A stretch of 64,000 nucleotides of DNA from Balanoglossus misakiensis (lineage: Eukaryota; Hemichordata): the NCBI GenBank assembly GCA_040954595.2, contig CM082591.2:6944001-7008000 (forward strand), read 5' to 3'. Shown here in pieces: positions 24,001-31,775 of the stretch. Numbering within the stretch: the stretch's first letter is position 1; the number at the start of each line of letters is the position of its first letter. The notes below the pieces were generated by a model. It made no database searches, was not told the DNA's origin, and worked only from the letters and a program-made list of their open reading frames with translations. Both the position numbers and the translations under genes were made by a program.

Positions 24001-27000
24001 TTACTAGGACTCTTCCACGTTTCTCGCCGAAGTAAAACTCTGCAGGCTCCTCAATACCAGTACAATTTTCAAGATACATCTCAAGTTCCTCCCTCCTGGT
24101 GTCATCAGGCAAACCATCAATAAGTATGCTCCTCTTTTCAGTTGGTAGAATTTGTCGTTCTTTCACCTTCAGCACAGTGTTGTCCACTACATGTCTCTTT
24201 GCCAATACTCGTGTAGCAGCTAAAAAGATACATTGGTGATGACATGAAATAGGTAGACCAGACTTACACAAAATATTAGTAAAACCCTGACAGGCGAGCC
24301 TGTAAGGCAGTGGACTGCGATTGATTTATTTTTGCCTTTCTATTGTGGAAATGACTTGCAAGGTTATAAACACACTTCTGACAATTGTCCCTCAAGCCAT
24401 CACATTGCATAGGAAACCGCCACCATCATCGTGAAGAATAACTTTGACAATGAAAGCAACTACTTACCTTCAGGATCCTTAAATACCACCAATACAATCT
24501 TTTCATCTTTAACCTCGAAGCTCTGAATACTTCCCCCACCAGATCGTCTTTTATTCTCAAAATACATTTCCAATGTTTCTGTGTTGGTATTGGAGCTATA
24601 TCCTGATACTTCTAGTGCGACCAGTACAGTTTCGTCTGCACCTATATAAAATAAAACCGGGTTATTTATGTGTAAATTTGAATACTATCAGCATGTTGTC
24701 TGTCTGTCTGTCGGTCTGTCCAGTTGCTATGATTATTGCATAATATATACCACTTAATATTTAGTCACTGCAGTAACCAAATGTCAGTTATGCTATTATA
24801 TCCAACAATTTTCTTTGAATTGGCATTATTGGCAATCAAACTCTCTTTCAAAATGATCGGTCGTTACCTTTTCTCTCAACTTGTTCTTTCTTTTGTGTCT
24901 GGTCAGTTTTCATCTCCTGTTTCTTTTTGGTCTGGACTGGACTTTCCTCGGGCTTTTTCTCTTCCATTTTTGTTTTAGAACTTGGTTGTTGCTTGGTTAC
25001 TCCACGTTCTGGAGACTGCTTCACAGCTGCAGGTTTGTCTGGTGAAGTCTGCGGCTGCCTCTGTGGAAGTGGTTGGTCAGGACGGCCAGGATATTGTGGA
25101 TGAGTTGCCCCAGGAAAAGGCGGCAAACTGCCATACTGCATGTCATGTTGGAAACCTCCCGGATGTGGGTAAGGTGGTGGATATCCTGGCCATGGACCAT
25201 ACGGGTGCTGCATCGGCCATCTTGGTTGTGGCTGACCCGGATGTTGCTGCCATGGTGGCGGTGGGGGTTGTGGCGACTGCTGGAAGTGCGACCATTCGTT
25301 GCCTTGTGGACCAGGTGGTAGAGTACCAAATTGAGGATTGTACCACGATTCATTTAATCGCTGTTGATGTTGATGCTGTGGATGTTGCCATGGAGGATTC
25401 AAGAAGGGTTGCTGATGTTGTTGTTGTTGCTGCTGCTGCTGATTATGATGAGGAAACTGGTGTTGTATATTCGGATGTTGCATGTCTGTCTGGGAATGCG
25501 GATACTGGTACGACCGTTGTTCATTCGGCTGTCCACTTTGCACAGTCGGATTCTTATGGCTTTGGTTTAATGGCGGTAGTGATTGAGGTTGTAATAACGG
25601 TTGTTGATTCTGGAGCTGAGGCTGTTCTTGCAGATGAGATTGGGGTTGTTGCTGCAAGTGGGATTCGGGTTGTTGCTGTAGACGAGATTGGGGTTGTTGG
25701 CTTGTCTGTGACAGTCGCTGATTCAAAATCACGGGTTGATTTTCACGTTGATTATCTTGATGCTGTGCTTGTAGTGGTACATCATAACCCTGTGGTTTCC
25801 CCGCTGGCGTCATTGCTGGTTTTGGTTGTTGCTTCTTTTGTGGCTGATAGTTTTGACCCATGGCATCTCTGCTGGTTGCGCGTTCAGGTTCCTCATCACT
25901 ATGGCAATGTATGGCATCATCATCATCATCATCATCTTCCTCTTCTCTCATAGGCATGGGTTCACTTTCTTTTTCAACTTTCTGTTTTATTCCTATACTG
26001 TTTTCGGGTTGTTCCATAGATTGAGTATCACATGTGCCTGAATTTCCCCAAAGCTTGGATTCCTCGTGGACATCACTTTGTTCGGGTTGATCACTCTCTT
26101 CAGTGGTCTCGACGTCATCTTGTGGTGTATGGCCGGTTTCCAGTTTGTCTTGGTCTTCTCGCTGAAGTTCTTGAGTCAGTGTAGCTTCACTCTGTGTTGG
26201 TCTATTTGGCTTAGGTGGTAGTTTTGGGGGCGCCTTCTTTGGTATGTCTTGTGGGGCAGGTGATTGATCTTGCATTGCAAGCTTCTCGCCTGAATTTAGG
26301 GGTTGTTGTGGAGCGCTTTGCGACTGCTTCGGTTGTTCTTTGGCCGCTGGTGTGACATGTTGATTGGGGTCACCAGTTTCTGTCTCCGACTCGTTTGACT
26401 CTCTCCCACTATTCAAAGTCAAGGTCGTTTTAAGTTCCGCCATCAGATTTCTTAGTGCCTGTGGTTTATCTGTTGAAGATGTGCTATGTTCCTGGACTTG
26501 TTGGTCCGATTCAGTTGGTGGTTTAGATTCTGATGCTGCGGCGCATGGTACAGAATGCAACGTTGTGGATTGTCCGTTGACATCATCACTTGTATCTGAT
26601 GGAGTCTCTCTTTCATCTTCCCCCTCACTCTGTGATGAGACATCGTCTCCTTCCTCGTCAACCTTTTCAGCATCACCACGTTCCCCTAAAAATATAAACT
26701 CCGAACTGTCATTCAGACAAGTTCCATCTCTACCAGTTGTAGATTCGGTTTCTTCATAATTGCCAGATGTGTCTTCGGCATCTGCCTCTTGCTGCATGGT
26801 CATCGACGCGCTTCCATCTTTCGTCTCTTGTTCCATGCTTTGACTGTCCCCACTTTGAGTTGGGTCCAATCCCGTCGTCTCAGTTGATTTATCGTCGAAC
26901 TCTGAAATTTCCCAGACGTTGTTTCCATCAAGATCCTCGCCATGCTCAGCAAGAATGCTCCCTTCCATGGCATCGGTGTTTTTGTTCGGGGTGGGCTCAC

Positions 27001-29904
27001 TTTCGCACTAAAACGAAAATTATGTTTTTACAGATTTTAGCATGCGGAGATCATTTGTATCAATTCACAGTTGAGCCAATAGACCATTTTCAAAACTCCA
27101 CAAAAACCTCCGAGATCGCGCATGGGTGGGCAGTTTATATGACAGGGCGGGCATTCTCACGTGACACAGGACAAACAATGCATGGCCCGCCGCGTTAAAT
27201 GGCACAAAAGTAACAAGTTTTGTTCAACTCTGCGCCTTTTCTAGTTTCATACAAAGTCTGTCTTGTATAACTTGACTGGCAACCCGTTGCTGTGGATCAA
27301 TTTGGATGGACTGATTTACACACATTCGAAACAGCATAAAACATTCACTTTTACACATTCACTCTCTGAATCGCGTCTCTTCTAAAGAGAGTAGTCGCCC
27401 ATTCATCCGTCATGGGAAATAGAAATTGAAGTGTCCCTTGAATAACCTTTAGTCAACACAATGACCAGTTCCACTGTTTGTCTGCGTATGACCTTTACCT
27501 CCGGTTTGTGTCACTATAATACAGTCACTGTGATATATTGTGATGTTCAGTCCAAATGAGGCCGCGTGAACAGTCCGACTTGCGCGCCCACCCGACAGCA
27601 GAAATACCAATGTCGCCAAGCTGGTTTGACGTTTAACGATAAGAACAGCCTAAGCTAACACGGACGACAAAGCGAAACGTTTCGAAAAGCTATTTTAGGA
27701 TATCGATTAGTGGCATTGGTTCACAACTCGAGATGGTTTACCTTATCAGGAACAATGGTGCGGCGACCAGCTTGTTCCTCCTCTCTTGTCCCATACTCAT
27801 GAAATATTCCGCCATTATCTCCCTCTATTTTGCTACCCACCTTTTCTGTTTCCACCCTCGCGTTTTCATCTTTTTCCATATTTGCTTCTTCAAGTTGCCC
27901 AACTGTCTGCTCTGTTTCTTCCTCCGTGTACGGATTTATAGCAACGGGAACTTTAAATCCACCGAAATTGATCCGTGGCCTAGAGTAATCCGATGTTATG
28001 TCTAAAAAGTAAAACGTATTACCACAATTTAGTATAAAAAAAACAAGTGTAAGATAGTACTTCCGCAAAAATTATGTTATTTCATTTTTTTCCAGAGTGT
28101 GTATAATGTGTGCCTAATGCACATTTCTCTAGTAAAAATCAAGTCCCGCGACCACAGTCCCCGATGACAGTGTATTTTGCACATCGTTCCCAATCTCAAG
28201 CTGTCTTAAAAGTTGCCTGGGTGTAAAATTCCTGGCTTTTAAGGCTGCATTCACAAACACCTCTGGAGGGGGGGGGGGTGGGGGGGGCGGGAGAATTCAA
28301 TTTTTTACCGCTAATTTTCACATGCCCCCGTACACAACCCGAAGTATTATCAAATCCCCCCTTCCGAACTGCTAACATTTTGAAATCCCCCCCCCCATTT
28401 TCTTTCACACAGCAAAACACATCACCTATCTATCTTGTAAAAAAGAAAAACAGCGCTCCCATGAAAAGAATTTGAAACTGATGTTTCCGTTATCAGTGGG
28501 TATTAAAACTGAACATTGTTTATATTTTTGAAGTATTTGTATTCTGTGTTGGCAGACATTGTAAACCGAGAAGTGAAGTGAAGGGGAGTGGGTTTGGAAG
28601 CGGGTGTCCCCCTTCCACGTAAGAAAATTTTATAAATACAGAGCTCAAAGCTGCATTTTAATGAACCCAAAAGCAAATTAACTCAACTACCTGTATGTTG
28701 GGGATGACAAATTTAACCTTCGCCGCTCAAAGTTAGCATTGGGGGGGGGGGGAGGCAAGTCCCCTGACCCGGGGCACTAGATAAACCAGTCAATGATTGA
28801 AAGGTGTTGATGAATGACGGGGGGTTGGTGTGGGAGGGGGTGTCCCCCTCCCGCATAAGAAAAATGTGTATTATGAAGGGTTCAAAACTGCATTTTTGTG
28901 GACTCAAAATAAATATTTAGTCCTCAAAGTTTTCATGTCCCCCCCCTTTCAGTCCCTAAATTATTTCAAATCCCCCCATACATACCCTCAATTTTTTTCA
29001 AATCCCCCCCTCAATTCTCCCGCCCCCCCCCTCCAGAGGTGTTTGTGAATGCAGCCTAAATGGGATCAGCACCACATTTAATGTAACAATTATCTGAATA
29101 GCCTATTATCATCTACGGAAGGGCTTCTTTCACTTTCGTTTTGCATTGCCTTAGACTGGGAATACCCTTGAATACAGAATTTCACAGCAAAACTATGACT
29201 TCCATTGTCATGACAGTTTTAAATTCCTGAATCAGTCGATCACAGGAGTGAGATGTTGTTGTTTTTTCATTATTTTTACCAACACACCTGATCACAATGT
29301 AAGTGGTGGGGGTTGAATACGAATTGACTGTTACCATTCTAAAGTGTATTTGTGGAAGTTAAGGCCAAATAAAAAATATGTGTTGTTCCGAATACCCGAC
29401 CTACCCTAATTTTAGCCCGCCGACCCTGAACTTTTAAGAGCTTCGTAAACCCGGAAGTAAAAACAACGATACAAAATTTATGAAAATTGCGAGAATCGCG
29501 CAAGAACTATGGCATCATTCTTCTACTCTACGACGGCCAAAGATATAAAATTAAAAATTACAAATAAAAAATTCCCTACCTACCCTATTTTTGAAAACCA
29601 TGTAATAGGAACAGCACATATTTTTATTTGGCCTAATGGTGTTATTACATATTAAAGCATGTCATAGAGAAAAGATTAGCTTACCTATCGGAGAATCGAA
29701 CTGCACGATGAAAGCCCGTTCATGATCTCTGTCTGGATCGTCGTCATCCGCGCAGACAGCAGCAGGGCGGACCGAGATCACCTTGTTGAGTTTAAAGGTC
29801 TCTTCCTTGTTAAAGTAAGTTTTCAGTTTGCCGCCGACTGTATCGTCGTCAAAGTAAATGGGAATGTCGCCTGATACCAATATCGAGCGTGACATGACTG
29901 ACAT
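8970..29904 (-). CDS. PARP14-like mono-ADP-ribosyltransferase, copy A (29 coding exons)
   Basis: Exons in coding order: 29685-29904, 27742-28001, 24868-27007, 24468-24641, 23980-24219, 23431-23667, 21489-23003, 20612-20790, 19894-20130, 18960-19181, 18433-18496, 18130-18254, 17765-18001, 17145-17366, 16685-16733, 16357-16457, 15753-15989, 15229-15450, 14513-14603, 14179-14340, 13604-13672, 13218-13388, 12564-12770, 12059-12255, 11396-11470, 10763-11129, 10101-10237, 9706-9883, 8970-9253. All junctions are GT..AG and in phase, giving about 2872 residues with no stop. Domain order is RRM-like, low-complexity region, three RRMs, KH repeats, four macrodomains, KH-like, WWE, PARP. That is the PARP14 plan, but human PARP14 has about 1800 residues and three macrodomains. 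Expected activity is mono-ADP-ribosylation with ADP-ribose reading and probable RNA binding. The start is the first ATG of an RRM-like exon, with CCAAT in reverse about 175 bp upstream. Cell site and targets cannot be read from sequence. Confidence 0.9.
10306..10661. mobile_element. Palindromic TTAA MITE, family 2, copy A intron 26
   Basis: TTAA borders and AGGGACAAAGTCTCTCTCTC termini in inverted orientation, self-complementary over nearly its whole 356 bp. The same insertion is present in copy B at 33163-33518, so it predates the split of the two copies. Confidence 0.85.
10763..11129 (-). CDS. Copy A exon 26: end of KH-like unit and WWE domain
   Basis: About residues 2552-2673. The WWE part (about 2603-2656) reads VRWKFGDDGTFEDYDERVTG, then IIEMAHVDK and YRIVFKDMQEIDL. 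This is the expected Trp, Phe-x-x-Tyr, Ile-Glu and Tyr-x-Val-x-Phe-x-x-Met pattern; WWE domains bind iso-ADP-ribose or ADP-ribose ends. It is one codon longer than in copy B (KIHNEKRQ against KIHEKRQ). Confidence 0.88.
11396..12255 (-). CDS. Copy A exons 24-25: KH-like segment before WWE
   Basis: Exons 12059-12255 and 11396-11470, about residues 2461-2551. The sequence LETLTLNFYSDSKANIGGAV followed by KKLQTYIREETTEH and DFKNIVLIGLQHN, continuing into the next exon, resembles the last KH-like unit that precedes WWE in PARP14. A 370-bp repeat lies in the intron to the left of exon 24. Confidence 0.75.
11540..11908. repeat. Inverted-end repeat in copy A intron 24
   Basis: It begins with CCGTTCACATT and ends with the complement, AATGTGAACGG. 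The interior is rich in GTCCGACTCTGGTCC and GTCCTAG repeats. It is probably a non-autonomous DNA transposon and is shared with copy B at about 34393-34759. Confidence 0.6.
12564..14603 (-). CDS. Copy A exons 19-23: divergent macrodomain 4
   Basis: Exons 14513-14603 (linker AFEDEMQKIHVPTG), 14179-14340, 13604-13672, 13218-13388 and 12564-12770, about residues 2228-2460. It has RIRLEACHGDITAETTDAII followed by NSTNEDLDLDRGTGIQSAIL, then GSIVTTNAGNLKC and SISMPLLGTG. Its introns fall at other places than in macrodomains 1-3. Retention of GDIT and INSTNEDL makes it closer to canonical macrodomains, so it was probably not made by the same cassette duplication. Confidence 0.85.
12891..13082. mobile_element. 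190-bp TTAA MITE, family 3, copy A intron 22
   Basis: TTAAAGGTACTCGGTCACCT at the left and AGGTGACCATATACCTTTAA at the right form inverted ends with TTAA borders. Orthologous in copy B (35745-35936). Confidence 0.85.
13424..13493. repeat. ACTAA simple repeat
   Basis: Tandem AAACT/ACTAA pentanucleotide units in the intron beside macrodomain-4 exon 22. Copy B has a longer version at 36283-36375. Confidence 0.85.
14710..15005. repeat. Dispersed repeat, family 4 (GTTCACACAGGGT end), copy A
   Basis: It starts with GGTTCACACAGGGT and contains GACACTATTTGCCTATGGTA, ACACAAAGTTTATGTATAGG and CATAGACAATGG. A second copy lies at 15999-16275 in the neighbouring intron. It looks like a non-autonomous DNA element. 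In copy B this copy is split by a 1.2-kb insertion. Confidence 0.6.
15229..16733 (-). CDS. Copy A exons 15-18: macrodomain 3
   Basis: Exons 16685-16733 (linker AFEDELKRF), 16357-16457, 15753-15989 and 15229-15450, about residues 2025-2227. Landmarks are VSLIKGDIVQEQADALVNPI, LDNGVLAKAMVKAAG, GDVVSTGGGNL and SIAIPAMGTGGLQYP. The intron between exons 16 and 17 contains a hAT-like repeat (15999-16275). Confidence 0.88.
15999..16275. repeat. Dispersed repeat, family 4, second copy A unit
   Basis: Shares GGTTCACACAGGGT, GAGACACTATTTGCCTATAT and CATAGACAATGGGTTGCGAG with 14710-15005, and ends in GTGTGTGATCCCC, roughly inverted to its start. Copy B holds the matching unit at about 40125-40395. Confidence 0.6.
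16810..16903. repeat. Short dispersed repeat (GACCATTTTC...CACGTGAC)
   Basis: GACCATTTTCCAAACTCCAC, CGAGATCTCGCGTGG and TCACGTGAC recur, with changes, at 27078-27170 (intron 2) and in copy B at about 40955-41045 and 52860-52950. Function unknown; probably a transposon remnant. Confidence 0.5.
16904..17095. mobile_element. 190-bp TTAA MITE, family 3, present only in copy A
   Basis: TTAAAGGTAAACGGTCACCT and its inverted right end GGGTGACCGTATACCTTTAA lie between TTAA borders. Copy B reads straight through at 41045-41060 (ACACACTAATTACTCAAG) with no insert. Confidence 0.88.
17145..18496 (-). CDS. Copy A exons 11-14: macrodomain 2
   Basis: Exons 18433-18496 (linker AFEDEMARL), 18130-18254, 17765-18001 and 17145-17366, about residues 1809-2024. 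Landmarks are VRIVKGSIANQQADVIVNTT, LSTGVVSQAILKAAG, GDVIVTGGANL and SIAVPALGTGGLNYP. The two main exons have the same lengths (237 and 222 bp) as those of macrodomains 1 and 3, pointing to duplication of a whole exon cassette. Confidence 0.88.
18731..18907. mobile_element. MITE with TA target site, copy A intron 10
   Basis: TACAGCCAAACCTGT at the left is matched by ACAGGTTTGGCTGTA at the right. TA borders fit a Tc1/mariner-type non-autonomous element. Internal AGACAGGTGGCC repeats are visible. Copy B has it at 42691-42856. Confidence 0.8.
18960..20790 (-). CDS. Copy A exons 8-10: macrodomain 1
   Basis: Exons 20612-20790, 19894-20130 and 18960-19181, about residues 1596-1808. Macrodomain signatures are IELVKGNIAKQTTDVIVNT, the helix start LSTGAISQAILQTAG, the loop GDVITTGGGNL and the phosphate loop SIAIPAMGTGNLRYP. 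The Asn-Ala-Ala-Asn motif of hydrolytic macrodomains is replaced by a VNTIVKTCDLSTG type, as in the reader-type second and third macrodomains of PARP14. An acidic leader (DETEVDSSDGDDIDATDED) precedes it. Confidence 0.88.
19738..19852. repeat. Dispersed repeat (TACGACGCGCTGCCAGGC)
   Basis: CTTTCATACTGCGTACGACG, CGCTGCCAGGC, GTCCATAGGACGTTCTATA and CACACAGTCCTGGAGCAAGA also occur at 31150-31260, 45064-45172 and 57143-57258. At 31 and 57 kb it runs straight into 127-bp repeats; here and at 45 kb it does not, so it can occur apart from the array. Confidence 0.7.
20184..20530 (-). mobile_element. TTAA MITE, family 1, copy A intron 8
   Basis: Reverse-orientation relative of 6102-6457, sharing CTTAAAGCCCC, CCCTATCCTCTAAAATCCTC and CCTATCAGTAAGCTTATTTA. 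It keeps an intact TTAA (20273-20276) that in copy B received a second MITE. Confidence 0.75.
21016..21470. repeat. Compound TGAT/TTGG/GTGA microsatellite in copy A intron 7
   Basis: About 450 bp of tetranucleotide repeats: TTGA units, then TTGG, TTGA again and a long GTGA stretch with GAAT and GTGTGA interruptions. It ends about 20 bp from the donor of exon 7. Long His/Ser/Leu/Thr open frames here are repeat artefacts. Confidence 0.95.
21489..23003 (-). CDS. Copy A exon 7: KH-rich region
   Basis: A single 1515-bp exon (about residues 1091-1595) made of repeated alpha/beta segments. Examples are KVMDFIKGNETYLTELE, SVSIPVPEGIWLQVKNKL and GRVDDTNQLQTNVQKVIHGV, followed by several FEGPRSDVYAAK- and LKGTEDDIKAVKSEL-type units. 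These match the degenerate KH-like repeats of PARP14 between RRMs and macrodomains. I estimate five or six repeats, but exact borders need a structure prediction. About ten residues of 505 differ from copy B. Confidence 0.75.
23168..23368. mobile_element. Nested inverted-repeat element in copy A intron 6
   Basis: Outer ends CAGAGATTGTAGC and GCTACAATCTCTG are inverted copies. Inside, at 23203-23285, lies a hairpin with exact 35-bp arms (TAGTCTCGGTTACCCAGAGC...) and a 13-bp loop, flanked on both sides by the direct repeat TAGGGGGACTGG. This looks like one foldback element inserted in another with a 12-bp duplication. Confidence 0.75.
23431..24641 (-). CDS. Copy A exons 4-6: three RRM domains
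   Basis: Exons 24468-24641, 23980-24219 and 23431-23667 encode about residues 874-1090. Each has the PARP10/PARP14-type RRM pattern: a hydrophobic first strand, LEMYFENKRRSGGG-like helix and loop, and a VLVVFKDPEG-like RNP1 strand. The second reads ILIDGLPDD...VLVRYQDELKG, the third VLVKGLPPRISDDVLELYF...ALVYFQDYNG. All three exons start and end in phase 1, so each can be duplicated or skipped without a frameshift. The probable role is RNA or protein binding. Confidence 0.88.
24868..27007 (-). CDS. Copy A exon 3: giant acidic and Gln/Pro-rich low-complexity exon
   Basis: A 2140-bp exon covering residues 161-873. The first half is rich in Glu, Asp, Ser and Thr and ends in a run of seven Asp (25916-25937). 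The second half is dominated by Gln, Pro and His, with poly-Gln runs and PPPPPWQQHPGQPQ-like segments, and closes with a lysine-rich tail (KKKQEMKTDQTQKKEQ). It looks intrinsically disordered and prion-like. Compared with copy B it lacks a 468-bp block (after QN, before YQPQKK) but has about 200 bp around 26545-26750 that copy B lacks. The long antisense open frames over it are composition artefacts. Confidence 0.85.
27742..28001 (-). CDS. Copy A exon 2: acidic linker
   Basis: Residues 74-160. It opens with ITSDYSRPRINFGGFKVPVA and becomes strongly charged (EEETEQTVGQLEEANMEKDE), probably disordered or a short coiled coil. I recognise no named domain. It splices in phase to exons 1 and 3. Confidence 0.75.
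28243..29056. mobile_element. Poly-G/poly-C ended MITE with TAA target site, copy A intron 1
   Basis: GGCTGCATTCACAAACACCT followed by CTGGAGG and a long G run at the left is inverted at the right end. TAA directly flanks both sides (28240-28242 and 29057-29059), as for PIF/Harbinger-type elements. Internal C6-C9 and G6-G12 runs recur through 814 bp. Copies also lie at 43433-44250 and 54025-54757. Confidence 0.82.
29361..29636. mobile_element. MITE with GGCCAAATAAAAA ends, copy A intron 1
   Basis: AAGGCCAAATAAAAAATATG is answered by CATATTTTTATTTGGCCTAA at the right, and inner CTACC motifs are also opposed. Copy B carries the same insert at 55052-55327. It ends about 50 bp from the exon 1 donor. 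Confidence 0.8.
29685..29904 (-). CDS. Copy A exon 1: N-terminal RRM-like domain
   Basis: Residues 1-73. The strand SRSILVSGDIP, a helical KLKTYFNKEETF stretch and the strand AFIVQFDSP make a compact RRM-like fold as at the N-terminus of PARP14 and PARP10. A second in-frame ATG lies three codons downstream, so either could be used. The donor is CTATCG-side GTAAGC on the minus strand; the exon ends in phase 1. Confidence 0.75.
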
Positions 29905-30306
29905 ACTGCATAAAAACTGACAGAGTTGCGCGTCTCTATGACTACCCCCACTACAGGGTGGCCCACTAAGTCGAATCGCGGCGGTGACGACTTAACATTG
30001 TTTTAAAAAACCTCTGGACTTGTCACACGTATTCATCTCGTGCGTTTTAATTCGGAGAATTACTCGACGGGCTATCGATTTTGATTGGATGTTTGCTGTC
30101 ACAAGACCCAACTCATGACCACGCGGGTTTTTCCCCCACAGAATTTGTCCTACTTTCGTGGCGATTGCAAAGTGGCCGACAACAAGTGTTTGGAGATTGT
30201 AGATCTGCGAGTGGTTCATGTTCACTTGCGCGTATGCAGCAGCGTTGGTCACTTGAGCGGCGGACGTCGTTATTGTCGTCCGTTTTCCAACCCTGACTAT
30301 GATGTT

Positions 30307-30666
30307 TTAAAGGGAAGGGGTGGTCACGCCGCGTGGGTGTCCCCCTTGTCGAGAATATGTCCTCCCATACCAGCACAAACCTCACTGCAGTCGCCACGAC
30401 CTACTAGGATCTTCAGTTGCTGTCATGCCCAGTCTACAATAAAGGGAAGGGGTCGTCGCGCCTCGTTGGTGTCCCCCTTGTCGAGAATATGTCCTCCCCA
30501 TACCAGCAGAAACCTCACTGCAGTCGCCACAACCTACCACTATCTTCAGTTGCTATCATGCCCAGTCTTTGCTACGGTTGGCCGCTTCGTTCATTCTAAA
30601 AATTATCTAATTTCAGGGATTTGTGGATGAACTGTAATGTAAGGCGCGACGACCCCTTCACTTTAA
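30307..30666. mobile_element. TTAA MITE with internal tandem duplication
   Basis: TTAAAGGGAAGGGG at the left and GACCCCTTCACTTTAA at the right are inverted ends with TTAA borders. The left 132 bp is repeated in tandem (a second start at about 30440), which makes it longer than the copy B version (55999-56226). Confidence 0.75.
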
Positions 30667-31149
30667 ACGATGAACGCCCAATTTGCCTGTAACGTCTTTT
30701 ACCTTCAGACTCTCGGTATCATCAGCATGTCGACCCTGGGGAAATAGTGTCGCTATGAATGACCGCCTCATAGGGGCAGGGGAAGTGAACCACAGACAAG
30801 GCCAAGTTCAGAGATCGCCGTCAAAAATGAAACTTCATACATGCTATGGTATAGTGTTCATGATTTGCCTTGAGGAAAATGTATGATACAAATGAGTGGT
30901 GTATTTTCAACACGTCTGTCTGTTTTGTTGTACCATAAAATGGTTGTATTTTGCTTGCGACCTTACACCTCTTTTCTGTGGGCAGCTTGATTCATTTCCT
31001 TCTGCATGATCCTGATAGGCCGCCATATAAAACGCCGAGTCTGTCCATGGTTTGCTGCACAGGGTTGTGGGAGGCGTGGGCGTGTACAAAGGTCACAGCA
31101 TTGTCATCGAGTAGTACGGTGATACTCTACGGCAGTCGATAAGGAATGG

Positions 31150-31260
31150 GACTTTCATACTGCGTACGACGCGCTGCCAGGCAAAGCGTCGCGTCCATAG
31201 GACTTTATATATGTAACGCGGACGCGCATTTCAGTATCACACAGTGTTGGAGCAAGACTA
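31150..31260. repeat. Dispersed repeat beside the 127-bp array
   Basis: Contains CTTTCATACTGCGTACGACG and CGCTGCCAGGC as at 19738, and joins the array at 31261. Confidence 0.7.
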
Positions 31261-31590
31261 GCCTGAGCGCATAAGAAAGTTTTCCGGTAGACTCTGTAGA
31301 TCTAAATTATCCATGGATGCTTCCAAACACCGTCTCGTCATTTGCATATACCGTTGTGATGCGTAGAACACATAGGCCTGAGCGAAAAAGAAATTTTCCG
31401 GTAGACTCTGTAGATCGACGTTTTGTTCTAAAATATCCATGGATGCTTCCAAACACCGTCTCCTTATTTGCATATTTCGTTGTGATGCGTAGAACACATC
31501 GGCCTGAGCGAAAAAGAAAGTTTTCCGGTAGACTCTGTAGATCGACGTTTTGTTCTAAAATATACATGGATGCTTCCAAACAAAATCTCG
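31261..31590 (-). repeat. 127-bp tandem repeat array between the gene copies
   Basis: Units start with GCCTGAGCG at 31261, 31376 and 31502. The first is shortened by 12 bp. Orientation is opposite to the array at 7514 and the same as at 57259. Confidence 0.85.
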
Positions 31591-31775
31591 TGGTATACCA
31601 TGGCTGGGGGTGTTTTATTGCTTAACTATAGTAATATAAATACTGGTTTAAAATATCGGTTTCTGATTATACACTGAGGGTTTAAACTATAGTTCTTACA
31701 TCTTGAAACATGTGACGGAAATGTCAAATGTACATCCCATTTAATATTTTCCAAATACATCTCCAGCTTGAAATC

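Larger units (their letters stand above)
29905..31775. other. Spacer between the PARP copies, with presumed copy A promoter
   Basis: No exon is seen. The first 400 bp right of the copy A start codon matches the same region of copy B closely and must hold the promoter. The minus strand has CCAATC at about 30082, but no clear TATA box. Farther right are a TTAA element (30307-30666), a dispersed repeat (31150-31260) and the 127-bp array (31261-31590). Confidence 0.6.

Noticed and set aside
24982-25953. 323-codon open frame antisense to the low-complexity exon
   Set aside because: It exists because Gln/Pro/His codons read backwards give few stops. The sense strand is a phased exon.
29982-30252. 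Minus-strand frame upstream of copy A, shared with copy B
   Set aside because: It is conserved only because the whole upstream region is duplicated. It includes part of the presumed promoter and resembles no known protein.
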